64,000 bases of DNA from Sipunculus nudus (GCA_026874595.1 CM049317.1:43922401-43986400); one strand, 5' to 3'; counted from the stretch's first letter, positions 1 through 12,229 are shown. Notes: generated by a model not told the origin, from the sequence alone. Program-made: numbers and translations.

Positions 1-1382
1 ATCATTGACATAGTAAGTGATGACCATAACTTTATCAGTGACATAGTAAGTGATGACTGAATCTTTATCATTCACATGGTAAGTGATGACTGTATCTTTA
101 TCATTGACACAGTAAGTGATGACTGTAACTTTATCAGTGACATAGTAAGTGGACTGTACCTTTTTCAGTGACCTAGTAAGTGATGACTGTATCTTTATCA
201 TTGACATAGTAAGTGATGACCATAACTTTATCAGTGACATAGTAAGTGATGACTGTATCTTTATCATTGACACAGTAAGTGATGACTGTATCTTTATCAG
301 TGACATAGTAAGTGGACTGTACCTTTTTCAGTGACCTAGTAAGTGATGACTGTATCTTTATCATTGACATAGTAAGTGATGACCATAACTTTATCAGTGA
401 CATAGTAAGTGATGACTGTATCTTTATCATTGACATAGTAAGTGATGACCATAACTTTATCAGTGACATAGTAAGTGATGACTGTATCTTTATCATTGAC
501 ACAGTAAGTGATGACTGTAACTTTATCAGTGACATAGTAAGTGGACTGTACCTTTTTCAGTGACCTAGTAAGTGATGACTGTATCTTTATCATTGACACA
601 GTAAGTGATGACTGTATCTTTATCAGTGACATAGTAAGTGGACTGTACCTTTTTAAGTGACCTTGTAAGTGATGACTGTATCTTTATCAATGACATAGCA
701 AGTGATGACTGTATCTTTATCAGTGACATAGTAAGTGGACTGTACCTTTTTCAGTGACCTTGTAAGTGATGACTGTATCTTTATCAATGACATAGTAAGT
801 GATGACTGAATCTTTATCATTCACATGGTAAGTGATGACTGTATCTTTATCATTGACACAGTAAGTGATGACTGTAACTTTATCAGTGACATAGTAAGTG
901 GACTGTACCTTTTTCAGTGACCTTGTAAGTGATTACTGTATCTTTATCAGTGACCTAGTAAGTGATGACTGTATCTTTATCATTGACCTAGTAAGTGATG
1001 ACTGTATATTTATCAGTGACAAAGTAAGTGATGACTATCTTTATCAGTAACATAGAAAGTGACGTCTGTAACTTTATCAGTGACATAGTAAGTGATGACT
1101 GTTCCTTTATCAGTGACATAGTAAGTGATGACTGTACCTTTATCAGTGACATAGTTAGTGATGACTGTATCTTTATCAGTGACATAGTTAGTGATGAATG
1201 TATCTTTATCATTGACATAGTAAGTGATGACTGTAACTTTATCAGTGACATAGTAAGTGGACTGTACCTGTTTCAGTAACCTAGCAAGTGATGACTCTAA
1301 CTTTATCAGTGACATAGTAAGTGATGACTGTATCTTTTTCATTGACATAGTAAGTGATGACAGTAACTTGATCAGTGACTGC
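1..1382. repeat. 33-bp minisatellite array with higher-order structure (runs off the left edge)
   Basis: About 42 copies of a 33-bp unit of the form GTAAGTGATGACTGTATCTT + TATCAGTGACATA. Units alternate between TATCATTGAC and TATCAGTGAC versions, giving a 66-bp dimer. A shorter 31-bp variant beginning GTAAGTGGACTG starts at 145, 308, 537, 634, 731, 894 and 1253; most spacings are 97, 163 or 229 bp, that is 31 plus an even number of 33-bp units. Because 33 is a multiple of three, stop-free frames run through the array on both strands (for example 149-334, 312-563 and 1013-1348). I read these as periodicity artefacts, not genes. Confidence 0.95.
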
Positions 1383-1560
1383 CCTTATAAGCTTCACACC
1401 TGTGGCCAGGGTTAAAATAAGACTAAGGCTGATGACTGTATCTTTATCACTGACATGGTAAGTGATGACTGTAACTTAATCAGTGACATAGTAAGTGATG
1501 ACTGTATCTTTATCAGTGACTGCCTTTATAATCTTCATACCTGTGGTCATTGTTAAAATA
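1383..1560. repeat. Degenerate flank of the minisatellite with a duplicated non-repeat segment
   Basis: Two copies of a segment reading roughly TGCC(C/T)TTATAA...CTTCA.ACCTGTGG, followed by GTTAAAATA and AAGGCTG, lie at about 1380-1432 and 1520-1572. Three more 33-bp units sit between them. The array edge therefore duplicated together with unique flanking DNA. Confidence 0.7.
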
Positions 1561-3097
1561 GACAAAGGCTGCTTGCGTGATAACATATATATTTGCCGAT
1601 GTACATAAGAATAAAAAAAATTCAAATATTAATGCTGATACCTCTGATCAGTGTAAATATTTTCACATGTAAGTTATAATTTAATCTTCATTATAGACTG
1701 TTTTACACAAATTGTGAGTTTGCATAAGGTACTTGTACTCCTTAAAATATTCAGTTATGGGTTTCTCACTTTCTGCAATTTAGCTCTGCAGATTTTCAGT
1801 CGTAATCATGGATCTTTGTGCATGGTTTTCTTGCCATTCACTGGGCCATCAGCAGGGCCCCGAGTGTAGCTGTCAGGCCGGTAAAGTTCTAATTTGACAT
1901 CTGACATGTCCTCTTTGAAAAATATATCTCACTGAAAAAACCTGAAAATGGTTATGGTGGCCTGTGTTCTGTGTTCAACTGGGTGAAAAAAAATATGAGC
2001 ACCTTGGAAGTCTGAGTCATAGTGTTTAAGGTTGTTGAACACATAAAACATAAAACTTTGCCTCATTCACACAATATTACTGGTATAAAAGTAAAGTTTG
2101 AACCATATTGACCCAACCAGTTCTTTACAAATATCACAGGGAGTTGTGAAATGCAATTATGAATTGTCTGAGTAAAAGTTCATTAAAAGCTCCAATGTCT
2201 CAATAATAGTTTCATAGATTGCCTGTAGATTTGCTGTGCATGGATATCAATAACTTCAACACCACTAAAGCCTAGTGGTGACACATCAGTTCTTTCAATT
2301 AAAGGCAATTTAATTGTAAGTTTATTTCTTGAAAAGCATAAATTTCAAGGCAAACTTGTCAGTTTTTATTTACTTTTCAACCCATTTGTTACATGCATGT
2401 ATCCACCTATGATGCCAGTTCATATTAGCTGGACTATGATGCCAGTTCATATTGGCTGGACTTCACCGTTTGAAGCAGTATTATTTACCAGTAGATTATC
2501 TTTCTAATATGCTTGACAAAAAAAAATAGAATTGCTTACCTCGGAGAAAGCCTTTTGAATAAAAAGGATTGATTCCAGCTTATATTTCTGTCATCATGCA
2601 AAAATTCAAGAAAATGAAGTCTCGACATTTGTTTGATTCCATAACTTTTTTTCTGTGTTGAGTAAAAAAATGCAGTTTCTCAATTATAAATGCTTTGATT
2701 TCCATGATTGTTAACTTTTGAAATATTATCAGATGAGGCTAGCGAGTAATGAAGATTGTGGTGCCACCTCCTGTTAAGCAAATTAATGGTATCTTGAGGA
2801 TAATGACTTATATAGCTCAGCATATACCATTTGTATTGGATCATTAAACTGGAACATTGTTCTTCAGTCAGATATGTATCCCTGTCAGATGCAATGTTCG
2901 AGCTAACCATTACAACTTCAATGTCAGAGGTGAAATTCATACAGAAGGCTAATTGCTAAATTTAAGTTGCATGGTTGCACTCACATTTGCTATACCTGAT
3001 GGTCTTAGATAGATTTTTGTTGCACACGACTGCTGTCATAGCCTACAATTAATTAATTTGCTTTAATGCAAGTTTAACCAAGTGTGAAACTACTAGT
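1561..3097. other. AT-rich non-coding stretch
   Basis: No gene recognised. It holds a direct 27-bp tandem duplication at 2407-2433 and 2434-2460 (CTATGATGCCAGTTCATATT + AGCTGGA, one mismatch). The 86-codon minus-strand open frame at 2680-2940 has no recognisable domain or splice context. Confidence 0.6.
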
Positions 3098-3229
3098 AAA
3101 AGTCTTGTGTGGGGCTGTGACTTGTGAGGACCCTTAGAATAACAGTCTTGTGTAGGTCTTTGAGTTGTGAGGACCCTTAGAATAAAAGTCTTGTGTAGGT
3201 CTTCGATGTGTGAGGACCCCCAGAATCGA
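3098..3229. repeat. 43-bp tandem repeat, three copies
   Basis: The motif AGTCTTGTGT starts at 3101, 3144 and 3187, exactly 43 bp apart. Each unit carries TGTGAGGACCC and AGAAT. The third copy is the most diverged. Confidence 0.9.
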
Positions 3230-6200
3230 TTCAATTATTGATTCATTACCTTTGATTCAACTCTCAGTTCAATTTTCACTAAAGAAGGAAATTACAGACT
3301 TTAAAAAATAAAGCAAATACTTTACCGAAATGAACGTTAGTCAATTTCAGCAAGGAAAAGAAAAAATGTAGCTCTCCTTCTGTATATCACTGCCATGTAT
3401 GTTTGCGAGTGGAAAATTTTAATTAGATATAGGGCACATATATGAAAAAAAAGCTATGACATTACAAACTGCTATGTCAAATTTGAGAGCTCACGGATGA
3501 CTTCAAAGTGGTACATGCAAAAAATAATAATCATTTGGAGTTTAATAAACAGTTACAATTTAATGCATGGCTTGTAATTCAATTCATTGATTCTTTGATG
3601 CATTGTAACACCCTCAGTCTTGTGATGCATGTTTTCTCGGAGATCAGATATTTGAATCAAATTAGAAATTTGAAATGTGCGATTACTCAGGCACATAACC
3701 TGTCATCATGCAGATTTAAATACAAGTCAATTTTTGTAGAATATCATAACAGTTCTGAAATAAGTCTATTTGGAGTAAAACCGCGCACAGAATACAACTT
3801 TTTAGATTTGCTGTACGGATTGACTTGGCATTCGACAGTTGGAAAGGTAATTAGCGTTTGCTAAGTTCGGATGTTGCATTAGACAATGTGTGCTGCCTCC
3901 TGTTCTCTTATCCTCCCATATTACTAGGTGGACTTGGCCTACTCTGAATCAGAAATATGACGGTATCTTCCACATTTATACCTGCGTCGCCATGCAGATG
4001 ATAAAAAAAACACAACTGGAACAACTCTTTTAGAACTGTCTTTAACAAATTTGTGTTAACATTTGTCTATATGTAATATTTGTTTGCTGTATATGATAGT
4101 GATACTTTTCTTGGAGTTGATATTTGATCATTGTGTACAGGGTGAGCTCATTAGCCGGATGTCATTATTCACTGGTTGCTTGTTTTACCATGTACATGTA
4201 TCTACCAGAGTGCCCTTATAATTTTTCTAGGATGTACATATCTTCTTTGAAATGTAGCATATAATCTAAATAAAATGCTTTCCTGTGATAGGAAGAGGTG
4301 TGGATAAGCGAAATATGAAAGTGAATATCTTCCTTATATTATGAACAACGATAGAAAAAAACATGAAAATGGCAAGATGCTCCAGTTACATATGAAGGAG
4401 ATGCGATTCGCGAAATGTTCACATTTATTCATATCAGTTATGAAATACTTAAAATTGAAATAAAACTGACCAGATTAACATGGATTATAACATTAGGAAA
4501 GTCACAAAATATCAATGTGAATTAGTTGTTAACTGAAGCGAGTCTACACGCATCCTGGTGAACGTAAAGCACTTGACGTGTGTGTCTTTATATGCGCAGG
4601 GAACATATTAGGCCTACGTAAATTGGGTTTATATGTTAATGTCTAAACAGTATCGTTAAATATTTTTTCAGTAAACCTCGCCATTAATGTTTAATGCTGG
4701 AGGATATATATCGGATGTACCTCTGTAAATGTTGTTGATGTTACGTAGCGTGATTTATATGACACATTTCACCTATTCTTCGTCTTTCCTATACATGTAT
4801 TTTTATACAGAGGCAAACTTTTCTTCCCGAGGAATATAACACTCTTAGGGTCTCTGGCTAACCGCCTTTGACAAAATACCGAATGATAACTCTTGTTTCG
4901 CACAAAGAAACAATTCTTATTGATGTAACTTCATTATTTGGATCTTAAAGGAATAAAATCATCAAAATAAATGTATGTAAGATCTGGCGGGCTCGCTGCC
5001 GTAGTTTGACAATCTCAGTTCTAATATTGGACACTCGTTTAGTTTTGTTTTTGACAGTAAAATTTCCTTTCAAGACTGTGCTGCGGATCAACATTTGTAC
5101 ATAAAGAATTGAATTACATTTACTGATCATCACCGATCAAGTTAAGCTTCATAGATACATGACTTATACTTGATGCATATCATTACAATACGTGTAACAG
5201 TTGAGTGTATGTTGTATTTGTTACTATACTTCAACAAGGCCACTCGATGTTTATCTCTGATAAATATTTTGCACCAGTCTGAAGCAAGCTGCATATTCTT
5301 AAAATTCCTGTAAACATTGACCTGTTTTAATACGTCTGTCCTTTGGATGAATAAAGTAGTAAAATCCATAACATTGGTTTTGATATTTTATATTTCTGGG
5401 ATATCATCACCACATATAGCAAGCGTATTTAATCATGTGATTTATGTGGAAAACAGAGCTTTTTAAAGTCCTCCTTGTGCTCACTTACTGTCTGCGAGTC
5501 AAACTTTACTTTAGTATTTTCACTGATCATCAGTTAATTCATTGACGAGCTATTAAATGAACCGTTCATTTGAGCATAGAGTGGTACAGGGATCTCCCTA
5601 AATGCGGATCCGAAACTTTCAAGTCTCACTAAACGCGGACCAACGGGGACCACCAATAGCCCAGCGGTTAAGCTCCCACATTGGCATAAAGCTGAAAAAA
5701 GAGAAAACTTAACTTTACAAGGGTTGCCGCATAGAAGATGAAAGCACAGAAACGTTCAATGAAATTCTTTCAAGTCAATGAAAACCTAATATATACTGAA
5801 TGTTGATGAAATCAAGATGATGAAGAGAGTATGTTTTTCTGGAACGGGAGAGGGTATTATATTTTCAGTGTAAATTTGACGTTTCAACTTGCGCCTTCCT
5901 TTTCTATTCTCTTAGCTAACATTCATGAAAGATCAGCTGGCTTGAACACTGGCAGCACCGACTCCTGAAGTTTGCAACGTGATAAATATTTCTAATAATA
6001 CTTGCATGCACTGCATGAATCTACAAGTGTGCATAACCTATGCAAATAAACTCATTTTGTTGACACCAACACATCATGCAAAAAGAATCCCAACTCGTTG
6101 GTAAGGAAAAAGTTTTATATCACAAAAATAGCATCACAGCCAAAGGTCGTAATATTTTACTGACTCTGACACGTATTGACTCTCTCATACGAGCATACAG

Positions 6201-6469
6201 CCTGAGGTCTGCATCATCACCACATCACAAAATTAGCATTCTGCAAAAGGTATTTACATGTATAATGATTGTGTCAAGCATTCATCAACAATACTACGAA
6301 GGTAACATGTTAAATGTGTGTTGACCCTGTCTTCATGCCAGCATACACCCTGATAGCCATCACATCGTGGCCAAAGAAACACAAGCTATACAGCAAACAG
6401 ATGTAAGCATATGTGCGGTTCTGCATGCACGCATGTATCTAAATTAATTAATAATAAAAGTATTTCCGT
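3230..6469. other. AT-rich non-coding stretch with one medium open frame
   Basis: The longest frame is 118 codons at 3508-3864 on the plus strand. It has no recognisable domain; a GT donor-like site (AAG|GTAATT) lies near its end, so a chance exon cannot be excluded. At about 5662-5685 a short tRNA A-box-like string (TAGCCCAGCGGTTAAGC) occurs without a matching B box, perhaps a SINE head fragment. Nothing else stands out. Confidence 0.5.
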
Positions 6470-6910
6470 TGAAACAGACATGGTGTTCAAATCCAGTAAA
6501 TGTATGATCAATGTCACCACAACTATTTGATTTTTCTCAAATGCACTTCCAAAGGTTTACATGAAATTTAAGTTTATCGTTTAAAAATTCTAACCAATCT
6601 CAATGGATATATCAATCTCCCAACAGACAGGATAGCTAGGTTTCTTTCATCCATAATCTCTACAAAGCAATTTATACATTTTATTTGCATGCATATACAA
6701 GGAATCAAACAAAAGATATCAGAAATAGTAATACAATAAAACTTGGCCCAGCAAATAACACTTTCATTTGAAAGAGCAGTATTCAACAAATTTTATCAAG
6801 TTTTACGGTTAGATTTGCTGGTGATATAGACTCTTTTAACACAATCTGAATACGCACGCAGAATTAAGGCATATAATCTGTAAAACGGACAGGTGTTAGC
6901 TTCTTATCCT
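6470..6910 (+). repeat. Dispersed repeat family P, copy 1 (outer left arm of a nested palindrome)
   Basis: Starts near GTTGAAACAGACATGGTGTT. It shares CAAATGCACTTCC..AGGTTTACATGAA, GGCCCAGCAAATAACACTTTC and CAGTATTCAACAAATTT with the reverse complement of 8345-8790. It is the outer partner of that copy. Similarity judged by eye. Confidence 0.75.
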
Positions 6911-6982
6911 GTCACACACGCAATCAGTCTAATATAAAAATTGGAAGCAAGATAAACTTTTTATATGGATTCTTTAATTTAT

Positions 6983-6986
<4 letters not shown>

Positions 6987-7034
<48 letters not shown>
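6987..7034. repeat. (AT)n microsatellite
   Basis: Almost pure AT dinucleotides, 48 bp, between repeat copy 1 and a SINE. Confidence 0.95.
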
Positions 7035-7039
<5 letters not shown>

Positions 7040-7066
7040 TGATTCTACAATTAGTTATAATTACTA

Positions 7067-7262
7067 TTACAAGCCACGCCCAATAGATCGGATCACAGAC
7101 GTTCGAATCCCTGTTTCAGGGGAGGGGGGGATGGTAAGAAAGGGGTGGAGGAAACGGAGAAAACCACCGACCTTGGACGGGCTACTACAACCCACTCCAA
7201 TAGGAACGATAATAATCAAATCTTTGGAGCCAATGGAGATAGCAGAGCCTTTTACCGCTCGA
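7067..7262 (+). mobile_element. tRNA-derived SINE (family S2), copy 1
   Basis: Contains a B-box-like GACGTTCGAATCCCTG at about 7099-7114, then a shared body GGAGAAAACCACCGACCTTG..GACGGGCTACTACAACCCA, and ends with TTTACCGCTCGACT. The same body occurs at 24086-24262, more diverged at 32322-32500, and inverted at 8108-8236. RNA polymerase III promoter boxes mark tRNA-derived SINEs. The family name is unknown to me. Confidence 0.65.
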
Positions 7263-7600
7263 CTCATTACATTGAAACAGACATAGGGCTCCAATACTAA
7301 AAATCAATATGTATATTAAATATCAGCATAGTTCGAATTATGCATTTGATATTTCCCAATTACACTTCCCGAGGTTTACATGAAAGTTAAGTTGATTGTG
7401 TTGATCGTAAAATCCGTTTACATGTATGCAGGTTTCGAATGTGTGTTTACGGACATATCAGGTTCCTAATTTTAATCAAGTTTTGACAGATAATTTTCTT
7501 GGCTCCATCATCTCTTCAAATACATTTGTTATCATGCAAGTGCAATATTACAATGTTTTGGGGTCAGGAAATTCATTTATAAGGGCTAAAGTCCGTTTAA
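7256..7600 (+). repeat. Dispersed repeat family P, copy 2 (inner left arm)
   Basis: Begins ACATTGAAACAGACATAGGG directly after the SINE. The segments TTTGATATTTCCCAATT, AGGTTTACATGAA, AGTTTTGACAGA and ACATTTGTTATCATGCAA match the reverse complement of 7660-8105. The 61-codon frame at 7426-7611 lies inside and is not considered a gene. Confidence 0.75.
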
Positions 7601-7659
7601 GGACTCTGTGAATGATTTCTGCTGTTGTAGATTTTGCAATTGTGCTAAAATTGCACGGC

Positions 7660-8105
7660 GAACAGCAAAAATATTTGCTGAGTTCTGCACAATAGTCTCA
7701 TACTTAGTGATTGTAATCAGATAAAAGTGTCATTTGCTGGACCAAGTTTGTCTGATTTGTCATGCTTGAATTGAGAACAGTTTTTTATTACAGTATTTCT
7801 TATTTCTTCCTTTTGATTATCCTTTATTTGCATGCTAACAAATGTAAATGCTTTAAAGATGTGATGGGTGAAAGAAAATCTGTCAAAATCTGGAATAAAA
7901 TTAGGAACGTGATTCATTAGGATATATAAAACCTACATACATGTAATTAGATATTACGATCAGCTTAAAATTCATGTAAACCTATGCCAATGCAATTGGG
8001 AAATATCAATTGCAAAAATTCAACTGTGATGAAGTTTGATATACATGTTAATCTAAAGTGCTTGAGCCCTATCTTTGTTTCAATGTGATGACAGTCGCGT
8101 TGTAA
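7660..8105 (-). repeat. Dispersed repeat family P, copy 3 (inner right arm)
   Basis: Inverted relative to copy 2. Its minus strand reads ACATTGAAACAAAGATAGGG... with the same ordered blocks. The midpoint between copies 2 and 3 is near 7650, close to that of the outer pair, so the four copies form one nested palindrome. Confidence 0.75.
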
Positions 8106-8107
8106 AA

Positions 8108-8236
8108 CACCCTAGGTTTAATCATCGTGGTTGCTATGAGAGTGGGGTCCAAGGTCGGTGGTTTTCAACCGTGTCCTTTGATTTCCTTCTAGGCCTACCT
8201 AACGCTACCATCTGAGTCACAGACAGTGGCTTATAA
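8108..8236 (-). mobile_element. tRNA-derived SINE (family S2), copy 2, inverted
   Basis: The minus strand reads GACTCAGATGGTAGCGTT (A-box-like), then AAACCACCGACCTTGGAC and CTCTCATAGC. These match the SINE at 24086-24262 and the body of 7067-7262. It sits at the mirror position of the 7067 SINE, so SINE and repeat copy were inverted together. Confidence 0.65.
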
Positions 8237-8344
8237 TGGTAATTGTTACTAACTGTACAATCTATAAAATAAAATATATAAAATATTTATATAAAATATA
8301 ATAATAGAATAAAATAAACGAGCCACATAAAATAAATGCTTATA

Positions 8345-8790
8345 GTTTTTATACCAGACTCACACCTGTCAGCCGGATAGATTCTTTGCCTGTCTCCTGT
8401 ACCTTTTACATCAGCACATCCAATGGTCAAATTTGTTGAATACTGCACTTATATCTGAAAGTGTCATTTGGTGGGCCAGGTTATATTATATTAATATTTC
8501 TTATTTCCTCCTTTTGATTTCCAACTATTTGCGTGTTATTAACTTTGTATTTACTTTGCAGAGGTGCTTTCCTATCTGGTATTAATTTAAGAGTTGAAAT
8601 AACCGTGAAGAATAGTAAGTTAGAATTTTAAAAAATCTACAAATATGACATTTAATTTTACGATCAACTTAACATTCATGTTAACCTTTGTTTGTGCAAT
8701 TGGAAAATATCAAATGTATGCTTAAAATTAATATACATGTACTAGTTACACGTATTTGAACACTATGTCTGTTTCAATGGAAAGATTTTT
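8345..8790 (-). repeat. Dispersed repeat family P, copy 4 (outer right arm)
   Basis: The minus strand begins CATTGAAACAGACATAGTGT and shares TTTGATATTTTCCAATTGCA, GGCCCACCAAATGACACTTTC and GACAGGTGT blocks with 6470-6910. Between 8237 and 8344 lies only AT-rich filler. Confidence 0.75.
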
Positions 8791-8859
8791 TTTTTAAATT
8801 TACATAGACTACATGCGTACACGACAGGATACGTACTGCTACAGGTGCTCTTTTTATTG

Positions 8860-9571
8860 TGTGACACGGGCGTAACTCGTGTTGTGATACCCTCGCCGGG
8901 CCGTTTGTTGCATTCTTTGTTAAATCCGTACTTTTGAACTGGCTAGTCGTGCTGGCTAGGGGCTTTCTCGCCTGGTCATAAGTCACGTGTACACCATGGT
9001 GTGTGGAGACACGCAGCGATGTTCTTCATGGTGATTCCTGTGGCGCGTGTTTACTGTGTTGTGTAAGATGTTATGGACTGTTCGAGAAGTGTAAAATTCT
9101 CGGCTTGGGGTGAAGAGTATATAAAGGGGCTGTGTCTTGGAGCCGGGGGCAGAGAGCAGAGAAGATTTCCAGCGGACGCAGAAGCGTGTGTCAGTTTCTC
9201 GGACCTTATCCGACGTGTGCGGCAGTTATAGATTTTCTTCAGAGTTTCTCCTGGATTTTGTGCATTTGGACTTCAGTTTACTTTCTGGATTGTTACAAGA
9301 GCTTTGCACTGGACTGTCATTCTCCGAGAGTATACATTTAAAGAACTTATCGTTGTGACGGTGTTGGTATCCAGGTACTGTGCACATTGTTTATTTTTCT
9401 GTGTGATTGTATTGATTTGTTGGTAAACCGCTGTTTTACTGTATAATTGTATTGATTTAGTGTATTGTAATGTTAGGGTTGTTTTAAGAATAAATTTAGT
9501 TATTTGTTAACAAAAAAACCACTGACTTCTTTATTCATTCCCCTTAACATTCCACGCTGCCTAGTGTTACA
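8860..9571 (+). mobile_element. Probable solo LTR of an LTR retrotransposon
   Basis: The 712-bp interval begins TGTGACAC and ends GTGTTACA, a 7-of-8 match as terminal inverted repeats in the usual TG...CA format. It contains a TATA box (TATATAAA at 9118-9125), a GC-richer stretch where transcription would begin, and a polyadenylation signal AATAAA at 9489-9494, in the order expected for U3-R-U5. I find no matching target-site duplication (TATTG before, GAATC after) and no second LTR, so this may be an old solo LTR. Its short open frames (9132-9358) are not genes. The alternative is a host promoter with a short first exon. Confidence 0.55.
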
Positions 9572-10741
9572 GAATCTGATTTTTTTTATCTCCATTACAA
9601 AATTTGTGTTCATCACGCATACGTGATCTGTTTATATTATGGTCCGTAACAGTACATATGTAGAAGCTCACTTCTGTTTGCTGTACAGATTCATTGCTTC
9701 TTTGCCATGAGGTGACGACGCAGCTTTCAGACTTTATACCGACACGAAGACAGGATCAACACACATTTACAGGCGCACAACACGTTGCTGTATGCTACCT
9801 TTGCTCTCTGGTGATGAATGCATTAAATAATCCGTATAAAAATGTTCATAATATGTATAAAACAATTTACTACACACCTTCTGCAGATTGCTAATTTTTG
9901 TTGAAAAATATAATAACCCTCAGGTTCCAGACACACATTCTATCGTCATCATCTTGCTTTTATCAGAATTCAGAATAAAGTTTGGTTTGAGTTATCATTG
10001 ACTTGATTAGTGATTGTAACGTTTCTGTGTTTTCAGCTTCTGTGCTCTTGCAACCTTTGTACAGTTCAGTTTGCTCTTTATTTTAGCTTTATGCCCCATG
10101 CAGAATGCTCGGGAAACTTGTATTTCATACCACTCCCTTCAGAACGTGAGCATACTTTCATTAATGGAAAAAGATTATTATTACTTAAGAGTATTATTAC
10201 TGAATAGAACAATTCTAACACCACATTTTGTAATATTACCGGCTAGTGTTTTATTACCTTTGCCTGAATAATTTCTTTTAGATTTGGCAGGAAAAGATTT
10301 TTTTTTTGTAGAACACACACAGTTCCAACTTACTAACTATCGGTTCTTTTGATCTTATGTGCAAGCTAGGCTCCTAGTAATCTACAATTTTGTTTTATAT
10401 AAATGTCGTAGATTTTTCTTATTTCTAATTACACGCTTAAGTACTACGTTTATAAAAATGTGTGAAAAGTTTAAGCAAATGAAGTATTTTAAGACAGGAA
10501 ATGCAAAGTCAATGCTTATTGATAAGGATCTTCAACCCTGTCTGGTCTCAGTGGCATTATTGTGATTCACCGCGTAATTTCTTAACAGCAGGTTATGACT
10601 TCTTTCTAATAACATCCTATCTTTATCATATGGATGACATCATTCCCATTCAGTAGACGTGATACCAACAGCCCAAAACCTGTCCTTAATTTGAAAATGA
10701 AGGGTTGCATAAACATAGGAATAGTGCCCTTGTAATACCTT
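9572..10741. other. AT-rich non-coding stretch
   Basis: Only short open frames without domains (9694-9894, 10010-10271, 10359-10565). No repeat copy recognised. Confidence 0.5.
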
Positions 10742-10960
10742 CTATGACAAATATAACTGGAGGTATTTTTATTTTATAATCCGGTGGACATCTTGGCTGC
10801 CATCTTGGATTTTGGCCAAGATAGAATGAATTTTGCTTGGCCCCATATCTGAAAATATTGAGTATGGTGTGGACAACTATTATGCCAAGTTTCATTATTC
10901 TTTAATCTTTTGTATAATTCTTCTAAATATGCAGCTTAACCGCTGGACTAATGTCAATTT
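10742..10960 (+). repeat. Dispersed repeat family Q, copy 1
   Basis: Shares GCCATCTTGGATTTTGGCCA, CATATCTGAA and CTTCTAAATATG..AACTTAACCGCTG blocks, in the same order, with 12230-12450. Confidence 0.7.
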
Positions 10961-11082
10961 TACCAAAATCTTTATTAAAAATCAGCTAATGAGTACCTGG
11001 AAAGGTTTCAAACCTCAAAAATTTTATTTCTCAGCCCCCCAAAAAACATAGAAGTAGAGTACTTCCATTGCTTTCTAGGGAG

Positions 11083-11475
11083 ATTGGCACTAAAGTTATT
11101 GACATATTGTCTGTGAATGTAAAGCTATACATATGGAAAATAACCGATACCAATATGTGTTCATATTGCAAAAAAGAAACAGAAACAGTAGTGCATTTAT
11201 TCTGTGACTGCGACACAGCTAAATCATTTTATAGACAAATTAGTTAGTGGGCAGAACACGCTGGAATAAACATGCCTGCACTGACTCCGCTTCTTTTATA
11301 TACAGGATGTGACAAAGACAATGCCAATAAACGTATAATAAATTTGTTATTATTGCTACAAAAATATGTAATTTTTAAAAATAAAGAATCGGGTAATTTT
11401 CCATCTTTCACTGTATATATATCACATGTTAAGAAATTGGAAGGATTGGAAAGAAGAGCAGCTAAAAAAAAATAA
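11083..11475 (+). pseudogene. LINE reverse-transcriptase ORF2, 3' remnant
   Basis: The frame around 11145-11475 reads a cysteine/histidine knuckle (MCSYCKKETETVVHLFCDCD) followed by SFYRQIS, a TAG stop at 11245-11247, then WAEHAG and a further 67 codons ending at AAKKK. The C-x2-C...H-x3-C pattern followed by an aromatic-rich helix is typical of the zinc-binding region at the C-terminal end of ORF2 in several LINE clades. The endonuclease and reverse-transcriptase domains are absent upstream, as expected for a 5'-truncated insertion. The in-frame stop and truncation mark it as dead. The clade cannot be decided from this piece. Confidence 0.65.
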
Positions 11476-11589
11476 CAAAATATATATTCATAAACAAAAG
11501 TGGGGTAACCTACTAAATGTTTTTTAAAGAGTGAAGAATTTTGAGAATTAGCTGTAGATATAATTTTGAAATGTGTATAAATATGTAGG

Positions 11590-11740
11590 TTAGAGTACGT
11601 GCATGTGTGTGTATGTATATGTGTGTATATATTTGGGTGTATATATGGGTAAATATATATATATATATATATGTGAACGCGTGATCCTTCTTGGATGTAT
11701 ATATACGTATGTATGTATATTTAAATTTTTATTCGGATCT
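11590..11740. repeat. TG/TA-rich low-complexity tract
   Basis: Irregular runs of TGTGTATATAT, TATATATATA and TATGTATGTA. The short frame crossing it (11603-11827) is a by-product. Confidence 0.8.
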
Positions 11741-12229
11741 GGTAAATATTATGTTGATCTGACCAAACCAGTTAAATCTACAAATAACATTGTTGTTCTT
11801 ATTAAATTAAATGTTTATTCCCAATGATATTGAAAATATATCGACAGAACGAGATATAATTATAATTGTTGTAAACAAAATAAGTCTCTTCACCAATACT
11901 CGGTTGGTATCCTCTCGGCAGGAATACGTCTACATGGTTCATATGCACTTGTCTTTGAAAAAGTACAAACAAGTAGCAATACAAGCAATTTTAAAAATTC
12001 TCTTGTTAACTCCTTTTTGTTGATTCAATATATATATGTACCTTGTCAGAAAAACTTGAAACATTGTATATTAAATCTTGCATTAGTGAAGATGTTCATG
12101 TTATAAACACAAGATTTGTAAGTTTTTTTTTCTTGTTACGAGGGATGTCGATGATGAAAAAGAAAGTTATAAATAAATATCTAGTAATACTGAGACATCC
12201 AAATAAGAAAAAAAAATAAATAAATAAAT

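Noticed and set aside
149-1348. Overlapping open frames on both strands encoding repeated VSDDC.FI.DI peptides
   Set aside because: The period (33 bp) is a multiple of three and the unit has stop-free frames, so both strands stay open automatically. No start context, splice sites or unique sequence.
1426-1480. CTGATGA near 1428 as another hammerhead core
   Set aside because: No GAAA at a suitable distance with a pairing stem. It is part of the minisatellite flank.
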